From: Bacteroidales bacterium
Lineage (GTDB): Bacteria > Bacteroidota > Bacteroidia > Bacteroidales > UBA7960
Direction of reading: 5' to 3'
NCBI GenBank assembly: GCA_003567205.1
Contig: PXAA01000114.1
Span: 1-35,414 of the forward strand
DNA length: 35,414 nucleotides
Positions 25,301 through 32,370 of this stretch are shown in pieces (position 1 is the first letter of the stretch; each line of letters opens with the position of its first letter). The position numbers were made by a program, and so were the translations under genes. The notes under the pieces were generated by a model, which was not told where the DNA came from, ran no database searches, and was given only the letters and a program-made list of their open reading frames with translations.

Positions 25301-26512
25301 GCGTTCCCATTCTTCACCCCGCTGGAAATAGTTGTTGTGGTTTCCATGTACGTATATGCCCGTATCGGCATCGAAAAAAGCACCGGCGTGTGCATTAATG
25401 GAAACAAGGGGCATAGAATAGCGCTGGCTTCCGGTTTCGTGCACAAGATAGCTATGGGTGGCCACTTCGCCGCCGTACCCATTTGGTAAAAATGCGCGTG
25501 CCCTGATGCTGTTGATTTTAAAGATCTCTCCCGCCGGTTCCTGCCAGTGTTCGTTATACACATGCCCCGGACCGATGTTATTGGTGGGGATCATGGATAT
25601 GGTATTGGGATCACCGCTGCGGTCAGTAATTGGGATCGGGGATGAATAGCCGGGGCTGCTCATATCAGGAATGCTGCCATCGGTGGTATAGCGGATGATG
25701 GCCGCAGGGATAACGTCTTCGATTTGGTATACTCCTGCCGGGTATACTGTTCCGTTAAAAGTAATGATGGCATCATTAATGGGTGCGCCATCCTGGTCGA
25801 TCACAACAAATGTTACCGCGAAGGTTTCCGGGCCTTCCGGATCATCATCCGGGTCAATAACGCCCCAAACGTCATAAAAAGTGGTGTTTCCGTAAACTGA
25901 AACCACCCTGTTGGGGTCACCGCCCCATTCACCGCCTCCCCAGCCTGCATTCAGGAAATATTTGTACGCATAATTACCGGGACCCAGTTGGAAGGAAATT
26001 TCGTAAATGTTGTCATCCTCATCCAGGGGCTCCAGGATCATAGCATCATTGGAGCCTGGTTCGGGCCAATGGGGGTCCGCCATGGTGCCGCTTATATATA
26101 CCGCATCGCCGGGCTGATAGGGAGAATTGGTCATGTCGACCTGAAAAGAAACCTGGAAAGATTTGGCCGACGATGACTCCGGCAACAATTCCCGGGTTTC
26201 CCCCTCTTTGCCTTGAGTCTGCAGGGTGATAACAATTTCAACGTCTTGGTCAATAATACTGACCTCTCCATGTACCGGATGATAACCAGTTTTTGCCACT
26301 GTATAGTTGTATATGCCGCTGTAGGCTGTTTCAAGCGTCAAATCGAACGATTCGGTATAAAACCCTCCCTTGTGCGAAAAAGCGGGTGCCTGAATCTGCA
26401 GACCGGTTTTATCCTGATGGCCTGCCAGGGCTTGGCGGGGATAAACCAAGGGCAATAATATGGCCAAGCATATTGCTGCGAAGAAACGGCTGTAAATGGT
26501 ATTGAAAGGCAT
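22343..26512 (-). CDS. Secreted CotH kinase family protein (paralog 3), no LTD; chitobiase-like domain split by a permuted domain insertion; CotH, InlB-B-like, two HYWHFN repeats, T9SS CTD
   Basis: 1389 aa; RIHGGTSRNRPRKSLRMYAR...RNSGNDWGDAIFRDAFMQ...NTDWPGNNIQYWR...WQVFDLDFGFG; C-term LEQNHPNPFRGRTTIPFTTQKEGHVRIDVFNLYG...GGVYIVRLQ. Confidence 0.9.
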   Translation of the reverse strand: MPFNTIYSRFFAAICLAILLPLVYPRQALAGHQDKTGLQIQAPAFSHKGGFYTESFDLTLETAYSGIYNYTVAKTGYHPVHGEVSIIDQDVEIVITLQTQGKEGETRELLPESSSAKSFQVSFQVDMTNSPYQPGDAVYISGTMADPHWPEPGSNDAMILEPLDEDDNIYEISFQLGPGNYAYKYFLNAGWGGGEWGGDPNRVVSVYGNTTFYDVWGVIDPDDDPEGPETFAVTFVVIDQDGAPINDAIITFNGTVYPAGVYQIEDVIPAAIIRYTTDGSIPDMSSPGYSSPIPITDRSGDPNTISMIPTNNIGPGHVYNEHWQEPAGEIFKINSIRARAFLPNGYGGEVATHSYLVHETGSQRYSMPLVSINAHAGAFFDADTGIYVHGNHNNYFQRGEEWERLVHLEFFEKNGNLAFSQDMGTRIHGGTSRNRPRKSLRMYARSDYGTTWVEYPLFPDKDIDAYKRFLLRNSGNDWGDAIFRDAFMQSLLKDMGLDLQYSRPAIVFINGEYWGIHNIRDRLDNRYIQTHYGLDDEMDYTILERHGELDRGNPDGVQHYWDMLGFLESPGVGDPDNYAEIKTRMDVDNFMNYQIGQIYVMNTDWPGNNIQYWRYYTDTYTPDAPPGLDGRWRWQVFDLDFGFGLNFDYVTGVNEGPAHNTLAFALEPNGPDWPNPPWSTFILRALIKNQDFRNRFIARFSDLLNTAFETAHVLDQLETWHELYLPEMPEHIHRWRMPDGLDHWESEIEVMRDFATQRTAYMRQYLAEAFELGEETSLHINIVNPSQGRVRVNTVEINGNSQPWTGTYFKDMMIKLEALPYPGHRFSHWHGIDEAASPVTNFAMEGETSVTAYFQDALLHYWHFNNLPDGHIELVEADYSASGAAHITYPGSGDGYMDRTDGTLLNAHHGITAGYGLRVRNPSDTRELLIQSSSAGYEDLVFSFAAHRTPNGARQQEFYYSSDAGQSWIQMGDAYDIEPEFQVYTFDLRHLDEVNDNPELQFKILFTGPEASGPDGNNRFDNMVLAGSAIDLTINKNNPPTAFMNETYTGHYFTASGGTPPYTYEITSGSILPDMHLSSNGHLSGTPTDYGTFEFTIVVSDQEGAQDVHTYVLDVEHKAVVHYWHFNDLPEGTLHNVEADFSMTDHTAHISYPGTGNGYMDRTDGTLLNAKFNAGAGYGLRVRNPSNTRELILSLSSKGYENLEFSFALHRTNNGARQQELYYSTDGGISWTLVAYTYNIGTSFAYYNYDLSGFEAANNNSDLKLKILFTGAEASGSSGNNRFDNVVLHGTSQVVATEDNKPAGLGLEQNHPNPFRGRTTIPFTTQKEGHVRIDVFNLYGMHVANLTDGFRAPGTHQVVFDGSSMPGGVYIVRLQSAGRSESRQMILLK
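22640..23155 (-). repeat. HYWHFN protein repeat, C-terminal copy of paralog 3 (approximate limits)
   Basis: VVHYWHFNDLPEG...GNGYMDRTDGTLLNA...GYGLRVRNPSNTREL...HRTNNGARQQ...SGNNRFDNVVLHG. Confidence 0.75.
23435..23942 (-). repeat. HYWHFN protein repeat, N-terminal copy of paralog 3 (approximate limits)
   Basis: LHYWHFNNLPDG...GDGYMDRTDGTLLNA...GYGLRVRNPSDTREL...HRTPNGARQQ...DGNNRFDNMVLAG. Confidence 0.75.
25703..26317 (-). other. 205-codon in-frame domain insertion (permuted carboxypeptidase-regulatory-like/FQVDM segment) inside the chitobiase-like domain of paralog 3
   Basis: Residues 66-270: GIYNYTVAKTGYHPVHGEV...FQVSFQVDMTNSPYQ...TFAVTFVVIDQDGAPINDAIITFNGTVYPAGVYQIEDVIPA; removal joins LTLETAYS to AIIRYTTDGSIP as in paralogs 1 and 2. 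Confidence 0.75.
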
Positions 26513-26529
26513 AAAAATATAAAGCGGTA

Positions 26530-27204
26530 TTAATTTTCGTCAAAGAAAAGATTGACATTCTTCACCTGTGAAATCTTTTTCAGTTCCCGGATCATTTGAT
26601 TGCCTTTTTCTTCACTTGTAAGGAATACGTGGTAAGAGAATTCCATCAGTTCACTGCCCTCTTCCCCCAGGGCTTTGACATTGACAAGTTTATGGCGCCT
26701 GCAGTAAGATCTGATAACCTTTGATGTTTTTTCGCCCGTTACGTCATCCGTAACCATTAATATTTGCAGGAGGTATTCTCTTTTGATGGCCAAGCCGAAG
26801 CTGAACTGGCTGATAATCAAAAAAATAAAACTGATAAACAGGGTGCCAAAGATGGCTACGGAATACATTTTGACCCCGGCCGCCAATCCAATGGTCAGTG
26901 CAAAGAAAATGAACATGATGTCGGTGGCATCTTTTACTGCGGTTCGGAAGCGGATAATGGACATGGCCCCCACCATGCCAAAAGCACGTGCCAGGTTGTT
27001 CCCGATCACCATAATGACTATGGAGGTGATCATGGCCAGCATGATCATGGAAACCGAAAAAGAGGAGGAGTAATTCAAGCCCTTATATGTGTACCGGTAC
27101 AACAGGGAGATAATGATGCCGCAAAACAAGGCCACCAGCAGGTTGAATACTACATCCCTGAGGCTGATGGATAAGGTGAATATATCTGAAAAGTCACTGG
27201 CCAT
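26530..27204 (-). CDS. DUF4956 domain-containing membrane protein
   Basis: ARAFGMVGAMSIIRFRTAVKDATDIMFIFFALTIGLAAGVKMYSVAIFGTLFI; start may be 27204 (MASDFSD) or 27255 (overlapping the VTC gene). Confidence 0.88.
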   Translation of the reverse strand: MASDFSDIFTLSISLRDVVFNLLVALFCGIIISLLYRYTYKGLNYSSSFSVSMIMLAMITSIVIMVIGNNLARAFGMVGAMSIIRFRTAVKDATDIMFIFFALTIGLAAGVKMYSVAIFGTLFISFIFLIISQFSFGLAIKREYLLQILMVTDDVTGEKTSKVIRSYCRRHKLVNVKALGEEGSELMEFSYHVFLTSEEKGNQMIRELKKISQVKNVNLFFDEN

Positions 27205-27226
27205 GGAGTTGTTCTCAATAAATGAA

Positions 27227-27970
27227 TTAATAGTGTGCAAATGTTTTATTGACATCGAAGCCGATTACATATTTAGAGAGGGCTTCGTGCCTAAGCTTGA
27301 AATCATGCACGATATTTCTGGCCCAGCCCGGCATCTTGTCTTCAAAATATTTGATTTCCAGGATAAAATGACTTTTAAACAAAAAGCGCATGTCCTCTTC
27401 TGAATACAATTCGTTCAGGTTGGGATAATTCCGGCTGCGGATATTCTTATCAAAGGTAATCCGGGTACCGGCGTTTATTTTGCCGTGATATGCTTCCCTT
27501 TCGTAGGTTACAAGGGTGGTGGGGGTGAAAGACCGGAGTTTATAGTGGAAAAAGAAGCGTTTTGCATCATCCATGCATCGCTGGGGATTCCTGACGCTGG
27601 TAAAATCAAGGTACGTGTTTAATTCTCCGGTATCCAGGAGTTTTTTAAGGTTACTGTATGCCACCGGTGCCCTGTGTTTTTTGATCCTGTTGCCGAATTT
27701 TCGCTTGACCTCCAGGATGACAGGCTTGTCGTTGCCGTTTGTGTTGTACGCCCTGACCCGGAGCTTGCGTCTTTGCTGCAGGCCTTCTATCTTTTCATGA
27801 TAGTTGACAAGGTCGGGGCTGTCGAAATAAATGGATCGTACGCTGTATTGTGGTAAGCCGTTTCCATTGGTGGTGGCATACAGGTCTTCACGGACAAATC
27901 CCCGGATACGGCTTCTTAAGTCGTTCAGGAGATAATAGGGTACCAAATATTTCCGTTCATATCGTAACAT
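27227..27970 (-). CDS. VTC domain-containing (polyphosphate polymerase-like, TTM fold) protein
   Basis: MLRYERKYLVPYY...RSIYFDSPDLVNYHEKIEGLQQRRKLRVRAYN...VILEVKRK...YEREAY...RITFDKNIRSR...ILEIKYFEDKMPGWARNIVHDFKLRHEALSKYVIG. Start 27970 preferred over 27994. Confidence 0.9.
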   Translation of the reverse strand: MLRYERKYLVPYYLLNDLRSRIRGFVREDLYATTNGNGLPQYSVRSIYFDSPDLVNYHEKIEGLQQRRKLRVRAYNTNGNDKPVILEVKRKFGNRIKKHRAPVAYSNLKKLLDTGELNTYLDFTSVRNPQRCMDDAKRFFFHYKLRSFTPTTLVTYEREAYHGKINAGTRITFDKNIRSRNYPNLNELYSEEDMRFLFKSHFILEIKYFEDKMPGWARNIVHDFKLRHEALSKYVIGFDVNKTFAHY

Positions 27971-27977
27971 AAAACCA

Positions 27978-29057
27978 TCAATTCTGGTAAACAACCCTCG
28001 ACAGGCGGAGTATATATTCTTTCAGCGGCACAGTATCGGTAGTGATCCGGGCATCTACGATCATGTTTGGCAGAAGGCGCTCTGTACCCGGATTATCGGT
28101 TAACACCGAAACAAAAATTTTGGGCCGCCGGTTGATCAATTGCACCGTATTATCCATACCAACAACCTTGCCAATGATTTCCGCATGATGGTTGTCGATG
28201 CGGATGCGTACTTCCTGTCCTGCTTGTATATAATTTTTTTCGTGGATATCGACCGGTATAAATATAAGGACAGATGAAAGGTCTGCTATGCGTATCACTT
28301 CATTGGACATCGTTTCCCCAATGTCGTACTGACGGATAATATGGCCTGCAATGGGCGACAAAATATTCATTGCATCCTTGTGTTTCTCAAGTTGGCTGAT
28401 CTGGTCTTCGAGCGAAGCAATGCGCGAACGTACGACGCTCAATTCTTCTTCTTTTTCGCCGGCAAGTATCGCCCGGTAGTTTGATTGTGCGATCTCCAGG
28501 GCATATTGTTTTACCAGCAGATCATTCATGGACAATTCATATTCCTGCCGGGATACCAGATCTTGTTCATACAAATTTGCTATTCTCCCGGTCAGTTTCT
28601 CTTGTGTGGTCAACTCCTGGTGGGCCAAATCCACTTCATCAAGTGCCATCCGGATGGCTTCTGGTTTTTCGCCTGTCAGATAAACCTGCAGGAGGGCCTC
28701 CTGGTACAACATGTCTCCATGCATTTCCACCATTCGCATATCCAGGTCATGGGATATAACCCAGGCTATGGTATCCCCTTTGCGAATCATGGCATCCTGG
28801 ATCAAGGCGTCATTAAACAAAAAGGATACAATATCACCACGTTGGAATTCCAGGACCTTGTATTCGTTCAGACTGCCACTGAGGTGATTTTCCAATACGT
28901 TTACCAGGGTGCCATCGGAAGATTTATATAAGCCCCATTCCTGCAAAGGTTTCACCATTCCTTTGGCGCGGACGGAATAAGGCAACCGCACCACCATCAG
29001 TGAAATGACGGCAACGGCAAAAAGAGCCAATAACAATCCCCAGAATAATTTCTTCAT
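27978..29057 (-). CDS. HlyD-family membrane fusion / periplasmic adaptor protein
   Basis: N-terminal TM, coiled-coil region (ALEIAQSNYRAILAGEKEEELSVVRSRIASLEDQISQLEKHKDAMNILSPIAGHIIRQYDIGETMSNEVIRIADLSSVLIFIPVDIHEKNYIQAGQEVRIRID), lipoyl/barrel-sandwich half motif. Confidence 0.88.
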   Translation of the reverse strand: MKKLFWGLLLALFAVAVISLMVVRLPYSVRAKGMVKPLQEWGLYKSSDGTLVNVLENHLSGSLNEYKVLEFQRGDIVSFLFNDALIQDAMIRKGDTIAWVISHDLDMRMVEMHGDMLYQEALLQVYLTGEKPEAIRMALDEVDLAHQELTTQEKLTGRIANLYEQDLVSRQEYELSMNDLLVKQYALEIAQSNYRAILAGEKEEELSVVRSRIASLEDQISQLEKHKDAMNILSPIAGHIIRQYDIGETMSNEVIRIADLSSVLIFIPVDIHEKNYIQAGQEVRIRIDNHHAEIIGKVVGMDNTVQLINRRPKIFVSVLTDNPGTERLLPNMIVDARITTDTVPLKEYILRLSRVVYQN

Positions 29058-29199
29058 TTGTCAATTATTTAGCTAATATCGTCATTTTTGCGGAATCCTC
29101 AGCCATATAAAGCGTAAACAGGCATTGATGCCCGGTTTCGGTAAATTCGGTAAGTATGGAAAAACCTCTAACAGGACTGATCGCAGCCCGCGAAATTGT

Positions 29200-29889
29200 T
29201 TAATTCCGTCTTCCCAAAAATATCATGATGTAGTAAAGCAAAGTAGCCAGTGAGGCCAGTGCAGCAACCACATAGGTGAGGGCGGCCCATTTCAGGGCAT
29301 CCCTTGCATTGCTGTATTCTTCGCCAACCGTCATTCCGGTATTGGTTAGCCAGGCCAGGGCGCGTTTGGTGGCATCGAACTCTACCGGTAAGGTGATGAA
29401 ACTAAACAAGGTGGTGGCGCCAAACATGACGATGCCGGCAAGCAATATGCCGGGAAAAGCTTCTACGGTCAGGATCCCTATAAGAAGTACCCACTGCATA
29501 TAGCGTGAGCTGACACTTATGACCGGTACCAGTGCGGAACGCATTTTAAGGAAGGCGTATGCATTGGCATGCTGAACAGCGTGTCCGCATTCATGGGCTG
29601 CCACGGCGGCAGCGGCTACAGAACGACCGTTATATACTTCGGGACTGAGATTCACGGTACGGTCGAGTGGATTGTAATGGTCGGTCAATCGTCCGGGGGT
29701 GGAAATTACCCGCACATTTTCAACCCCGCTCTCCCGCAACATTTTTTCGGCTATTTCGCGGCCTGAAAGACCACTGCGAAGGGGCATGCGCGAATACTTT
29801 GTAAAGCGCGTTTTGAGCTGGTTCGACACCAGCCAGCTGAGGATCATGAACACCCCAAAAATGATCAGAATTTCCATATTTATTATCAT
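29200..29889 (-). CDS. Zinc metallopeptidase, YugP-like
   Basis: AAHECGHAVQHANAYAFLKMRSALVPV (HExxH-type HECGH), membrane-spanning; start 29889 or 29877 (MEILIIFGVF). Confidence 0.92.
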   Translation of the reverse strand: MIINMEILIIFGVFMILSWLVSNQLKTRFTKYSRMPLRSGLSGREIAEKMLRESGVENVRVISTPGRLTDHYNPLDRTVNLSPEVYNGRSVAAAAVAAHECGHAVQHANAYAFLKMRSALVPVISVSSRYMQWVLLIGILTVEAFPGILLAGIVMFGATTLFSFITLPVEFDATKRALAWLTNTGMTVGEEYSNARDALKWAALTYVVAALASLATLLYYIMIFLGRRN

Positions 29890-29926
29890 GGATATAAAGG
29901 ATTAAATTTTTTTTTGTTCAGACAGA

Positions 29927-29934
29927 CAAAAGTA
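29927..29934 (-). promoter_or_regulatory. Possible Bacteroidota -7 element for the zinc metallopeptidase gene
   Basis: Plus strand caaaagta = TACTTTTG on the minus strand, 38 nt upstream of the start; no clear -33 element. Confidence 0.35.
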
Positions 29935-30005
29935 ATCAAAAAGCGAACCAGTTGATTTGTTCTGCCAATTTGGCGTCCGTTAAAAAAAGTTAAGCACCCC
30001 CTTTG

Positions 30006-30036
30006 TTTGTAATAAATCATATTCTGATTAGCTTTG
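30006..30036 (+). promoter_or_regulatory. Bacteroidota-type sigma promoter for surE (TTTG-N19-TAGCTTTG)
   Basis: TTTG at 30006-30009 and TAGCTTTG at 30029-30036 with 19-nt spacing; ATG at 30056. Confidence 0.6.
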
Positions 30037-30055
30037 TAGCTGAAAAATAAACCCT

Positions 30056-30829
30056 ATGAAGAAAGCTTTAATTCTCGTTACCAATGATGATGGGGTAATG
30101 GCCCCCGGGATACGCAATCTGGTAAAATTTATGCTCGAACTTGGCGAGGTGGTCGTGGTGGCCCCCGATAAGCCCCAAAGTGGTATGGGACACGCAGTTA
30201 CCATTACCAATCCCCTGCGTTTGGAAAAGATTACCGTAGAGGGGGGCCATGACGAATACAGTTGCAGCGGAACCCCTGTGGATTGTGTGAAACTTGCTGT
30301 GAACAGGGTTTTAAAGCGAAAGCCCGATCTGCTGGTATCCGGTATCAATCACGGCGCCAATTCCTCCATCAGCGTCATCTACAGTGGCACCATGTCGGCC
30401 GCCATAGAAGGGGCTATGGAGAGCATTCCTTCCATTGGTTTTTCCCTGCTGGATTATCGTTTTGATGCAGATTTTACACAAGCGAAAAAATATATCCAAC
30501 AATTGGCATCCAATGTGCTTGAACATGGCCTGCCAAAGGGTATCTGCCTGAATGTCAATATACCAGCCGTTAAAAAAACGGAGATCAAAGGGTTAAGGGT
30601 GTGCCGGCAGGCACGCGGCAACTGGGAAGAAGAGTTTGATTTCAGAAAGGATCCCCGCGGAAAGGACTATTACTGGCTTACGGGCCGTTTTGCCCTGCAT
30701 GAAAACAGCAACGAAACAGATGAATGGGCGCTGGCCAACCAATACATCTCGGTGGTTCCAACCCAGTTCGATTTTACGGCCCACGATCTGATTCCGGAAA
30801 TCAAAAAATGGCAATTTGATGCTGAATAA
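30056..30829 (+). CDS. surE: 5'/3'-nucleotidase SurE
   Basis: ILVTNDDGVMAPGIRNLV...VVVAPDKPQSGMGHAVT...EYSCSGTPVDCVKLAVN...LLVSGINHGANSSISVIYSGTMSAAIEG. Confidence 0.96.
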   Translation: MKKALILVTNDDGVMAPGIRNLVKFMLELGEVVVVAPDKPQSGMGHAVTITNPLRLEKITVEGGHDEYSCSGTPVDCVKLAVNRVLKRKPDLLVSGINHGANSSISVIYSGTMSAAIEGAMESIPSIGFSLLDYRFDADFTQAKKYIQQLASNVLEHGLPKGICLNVNIPAVKKTEIKGLRVCRQARGNWEEEFDFRKDPRGKDYYWLTGRFALHENSNETDEWALANQYISVVPTQFDFTAHDLIPEIKKWQFDAE

Positions 30830-31094
30830 GGATACATGGTTGCTGGGGATAGCCATTGGCATAATTCTGCCTTTGCTTGTTTATGGCCTTGTATTGACCA
30901 TTCTCATTCCCTGGGGTCAGGTGGAGAACCTGATTTATATACCGCGTCCCCGGGTGCCTTTCCTGTTGGCAATATTTTCCAACTTTTTTCCTTTCAGATA
31001 CTATATGGTAAACAAAAAGTTTGACCGGACCGGACGGGGGATACTACTGCTTACTTTTATACTGGCCCTGGTGTTTTTTTATTTCTTTATGTGA
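30819..31094 (+). CDS. Small membrane protein of unknown function
   Basis: ATG at 30819 overlaps the surE 3' end by 11 nt; three predicted hydrophobic segments; lies between surE and lpxB. Confidence 0.75.
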   Translation: MLNKDTWLLGIAIGIILPLLVYGLVLTILIPWGQVENLIYIPRPRVPFLLAIFSNFFPFRYYMVNKKFDRTGRGILLLTFILALVFFYFFM

Positions 31095-31103
31095 TTTGAA
31101 ACC

Positions 31104-32243
31104 ATGGCACGTTATTATATTATAGCCGGTGAATCTTCAGGAGACATGCATGCCGCTAACCTTATGAGCCGGCTGCTGCAGCATGATCCCCAGGCCGATT
31201 TCCGGTTCTGGGGTGGTGATCGTATGCAGCGCGAAGGCGGCCGGATAGTCAAACATATCAGGGAGCTTTCCTTTATGGGTTTTTGGGAGGTAGCCAGCAA
31301 CCTGAAAACCATTTTGCGCAATATCAGTTTGTGTAAACGGGACCTTCTGGCTTACCGGGCCGATGTGCTTATCCTGGTAGACTATCCCGGGTTTAACCTG
31401 CGCATGGCAAAATTTGCCAAAGCCCACGGAATACCAGTGGTATATTATATCGGGCCGCAGGTATGGGCATGGAAACAATCGAGGGTGAAGAAGATCAGGC
31501 GCGATGTGGATAAACTTCTTGTAATTCTTCCTTTTGAGCAGGAATTTTATAAAGGGTTTGACATACAGGTTGAGTTTCCGGGACACCCCCTGCTGGATGA
31601 AGTCATTCCTTTGAGGGAGTCAAAAAACCATGCTTCTTTCAGGGAGAATAACAAGCTGCCGGGTAAACCACTGGTTGCACTCCTTCCAGGGAGCCGAAAG
31701 CAGGAAATCTACCGCATGCTCACAGAAATGACCACCATTGCACCCCATTTCAATGATTACCAGTTTGTGGTTGCCGCGGTTTCAAACCAGGACAAGGCCC
31801 TTTATAGGCGCTTTACTCAAAGAGCCAATGTTTCTGTAGTCTATGACCAGACCTATTCCTTGCTGGCCAATGCAAAAGCCGCTTTGGTGGCAAGCGGTAC
31901 AGCCACTTTGGAAACAGCCCTTTTTTGTGTGCCCCAGGCTGTTTGCTATAAAGCTAATCCGGTGTCTTTTTTTATCGCCCGCCAGCTCATACGGGTCAAA
32001 TACATATCCCTGGTTAATCTCATTATGGATAAGCCTGTTCTCAAAGAGATGATTCAACATGATTTCGGACGGGAAAGCATGCGTATGGAACTGGACGCCC
32101 TGTTGCATGATGCATCTTATCGTCAGGCCATGATAGATGACTACAGGTTGCTGGAGCAAAAACTGGGGGGCCCCGGGGCTTCGGAGAAGGCGGCCCGGAT
32201 AATCAAAGCATTTGTTGATCGCAGGAAAGGAATTATACGCTGA
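31104..32243 (+). CDS. lpxB: Lipid-A-disaccharide synthase
   Basis: YYIIAGESSGDMHAANLMSRLLQHDPQADFRFWGGDRMQREGG...YYIGPQVWAWKQSRVKKIRRDVDKLLVILPFEQEFY...LLPGSRKQEI...ASGTATLETAL. Confidence 0.96.
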   Translation: MARYYIIAGESSGDMHAANLMSRLLQHDPQADFRFWGGDRMQREGGRIVKHIRELSFMGFWEVASNLKTILRNISLCKRDLLAYRADVLILVDYPGFNLRMAKFAKAHGIPVVYYIGPQVWAWKQSRVKKIRRDVDKLLVILPFEQEFYKGFDIQVEFPGHPLLDEVIPLRESKNHASFRENNKLPGKPLVALLPGSRKQEIYRMLTEMTTIAPHFNDYQFVVAAVSNQDKALYRRFTQRANVSVVYDQTYSLLANAKAALVASGTATLETALFCVPQAVCYKANPVSFFIARQLIRVKYISLVNLIMDKPVLKEMIQHDFGRESMRMELDALLHDASYRQAMIDDYRLLEQKLGGPGASEKAARIIKAFVDRRKGIIR

Positions 32244-32345
32244 TAATGAAAATGACACTGTGAAGAAGAAAAGAAGATACTTGCCGCTTGAAGGTGTTTA
32301 ATCACCAATTTATTAAAAATATCATAAAATATATAGTTTTCGGAG

Positions 32346-32365
32346 GATAAATGTATATATTTATC
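32346..32365. repeat. Inverted repeat GATAAAT-GTATAT-ATTTATC upstream of the comEC-like gene
   Basis: Perfect 7-bp arms, 6-nt centre, ending 5 nt before the ATG at 32371. Confidence 0.6.
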
Positions 32366-32370
32366 TTCTG

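Noticed and set aside
24865-25563. 232-aa minus-strand ORF
   Set aside because: Alternate frame within CotH paralog 3; low-complexity Thr/Ser/Pro-rich shadow ORF.
29068-29199. Open 44-codon in-frame stretch beyond the zinc peptidase stop (minus strand, ...FTETGHQCLFTLYMAEDSAKMTILAK), considered as readthrough or a gene remnant
   Set aside because: It lies downstream of a TAA stop, is short enough to be open by chance, and has no recognisable homology. A readthrough claim would need conservation data.
32293-32306. GGTG-TTTAAT-CACC hairpin after lpxB as terminator
   Set aside because: Only a 4-bp stem and no proper T-run; too weak to call.
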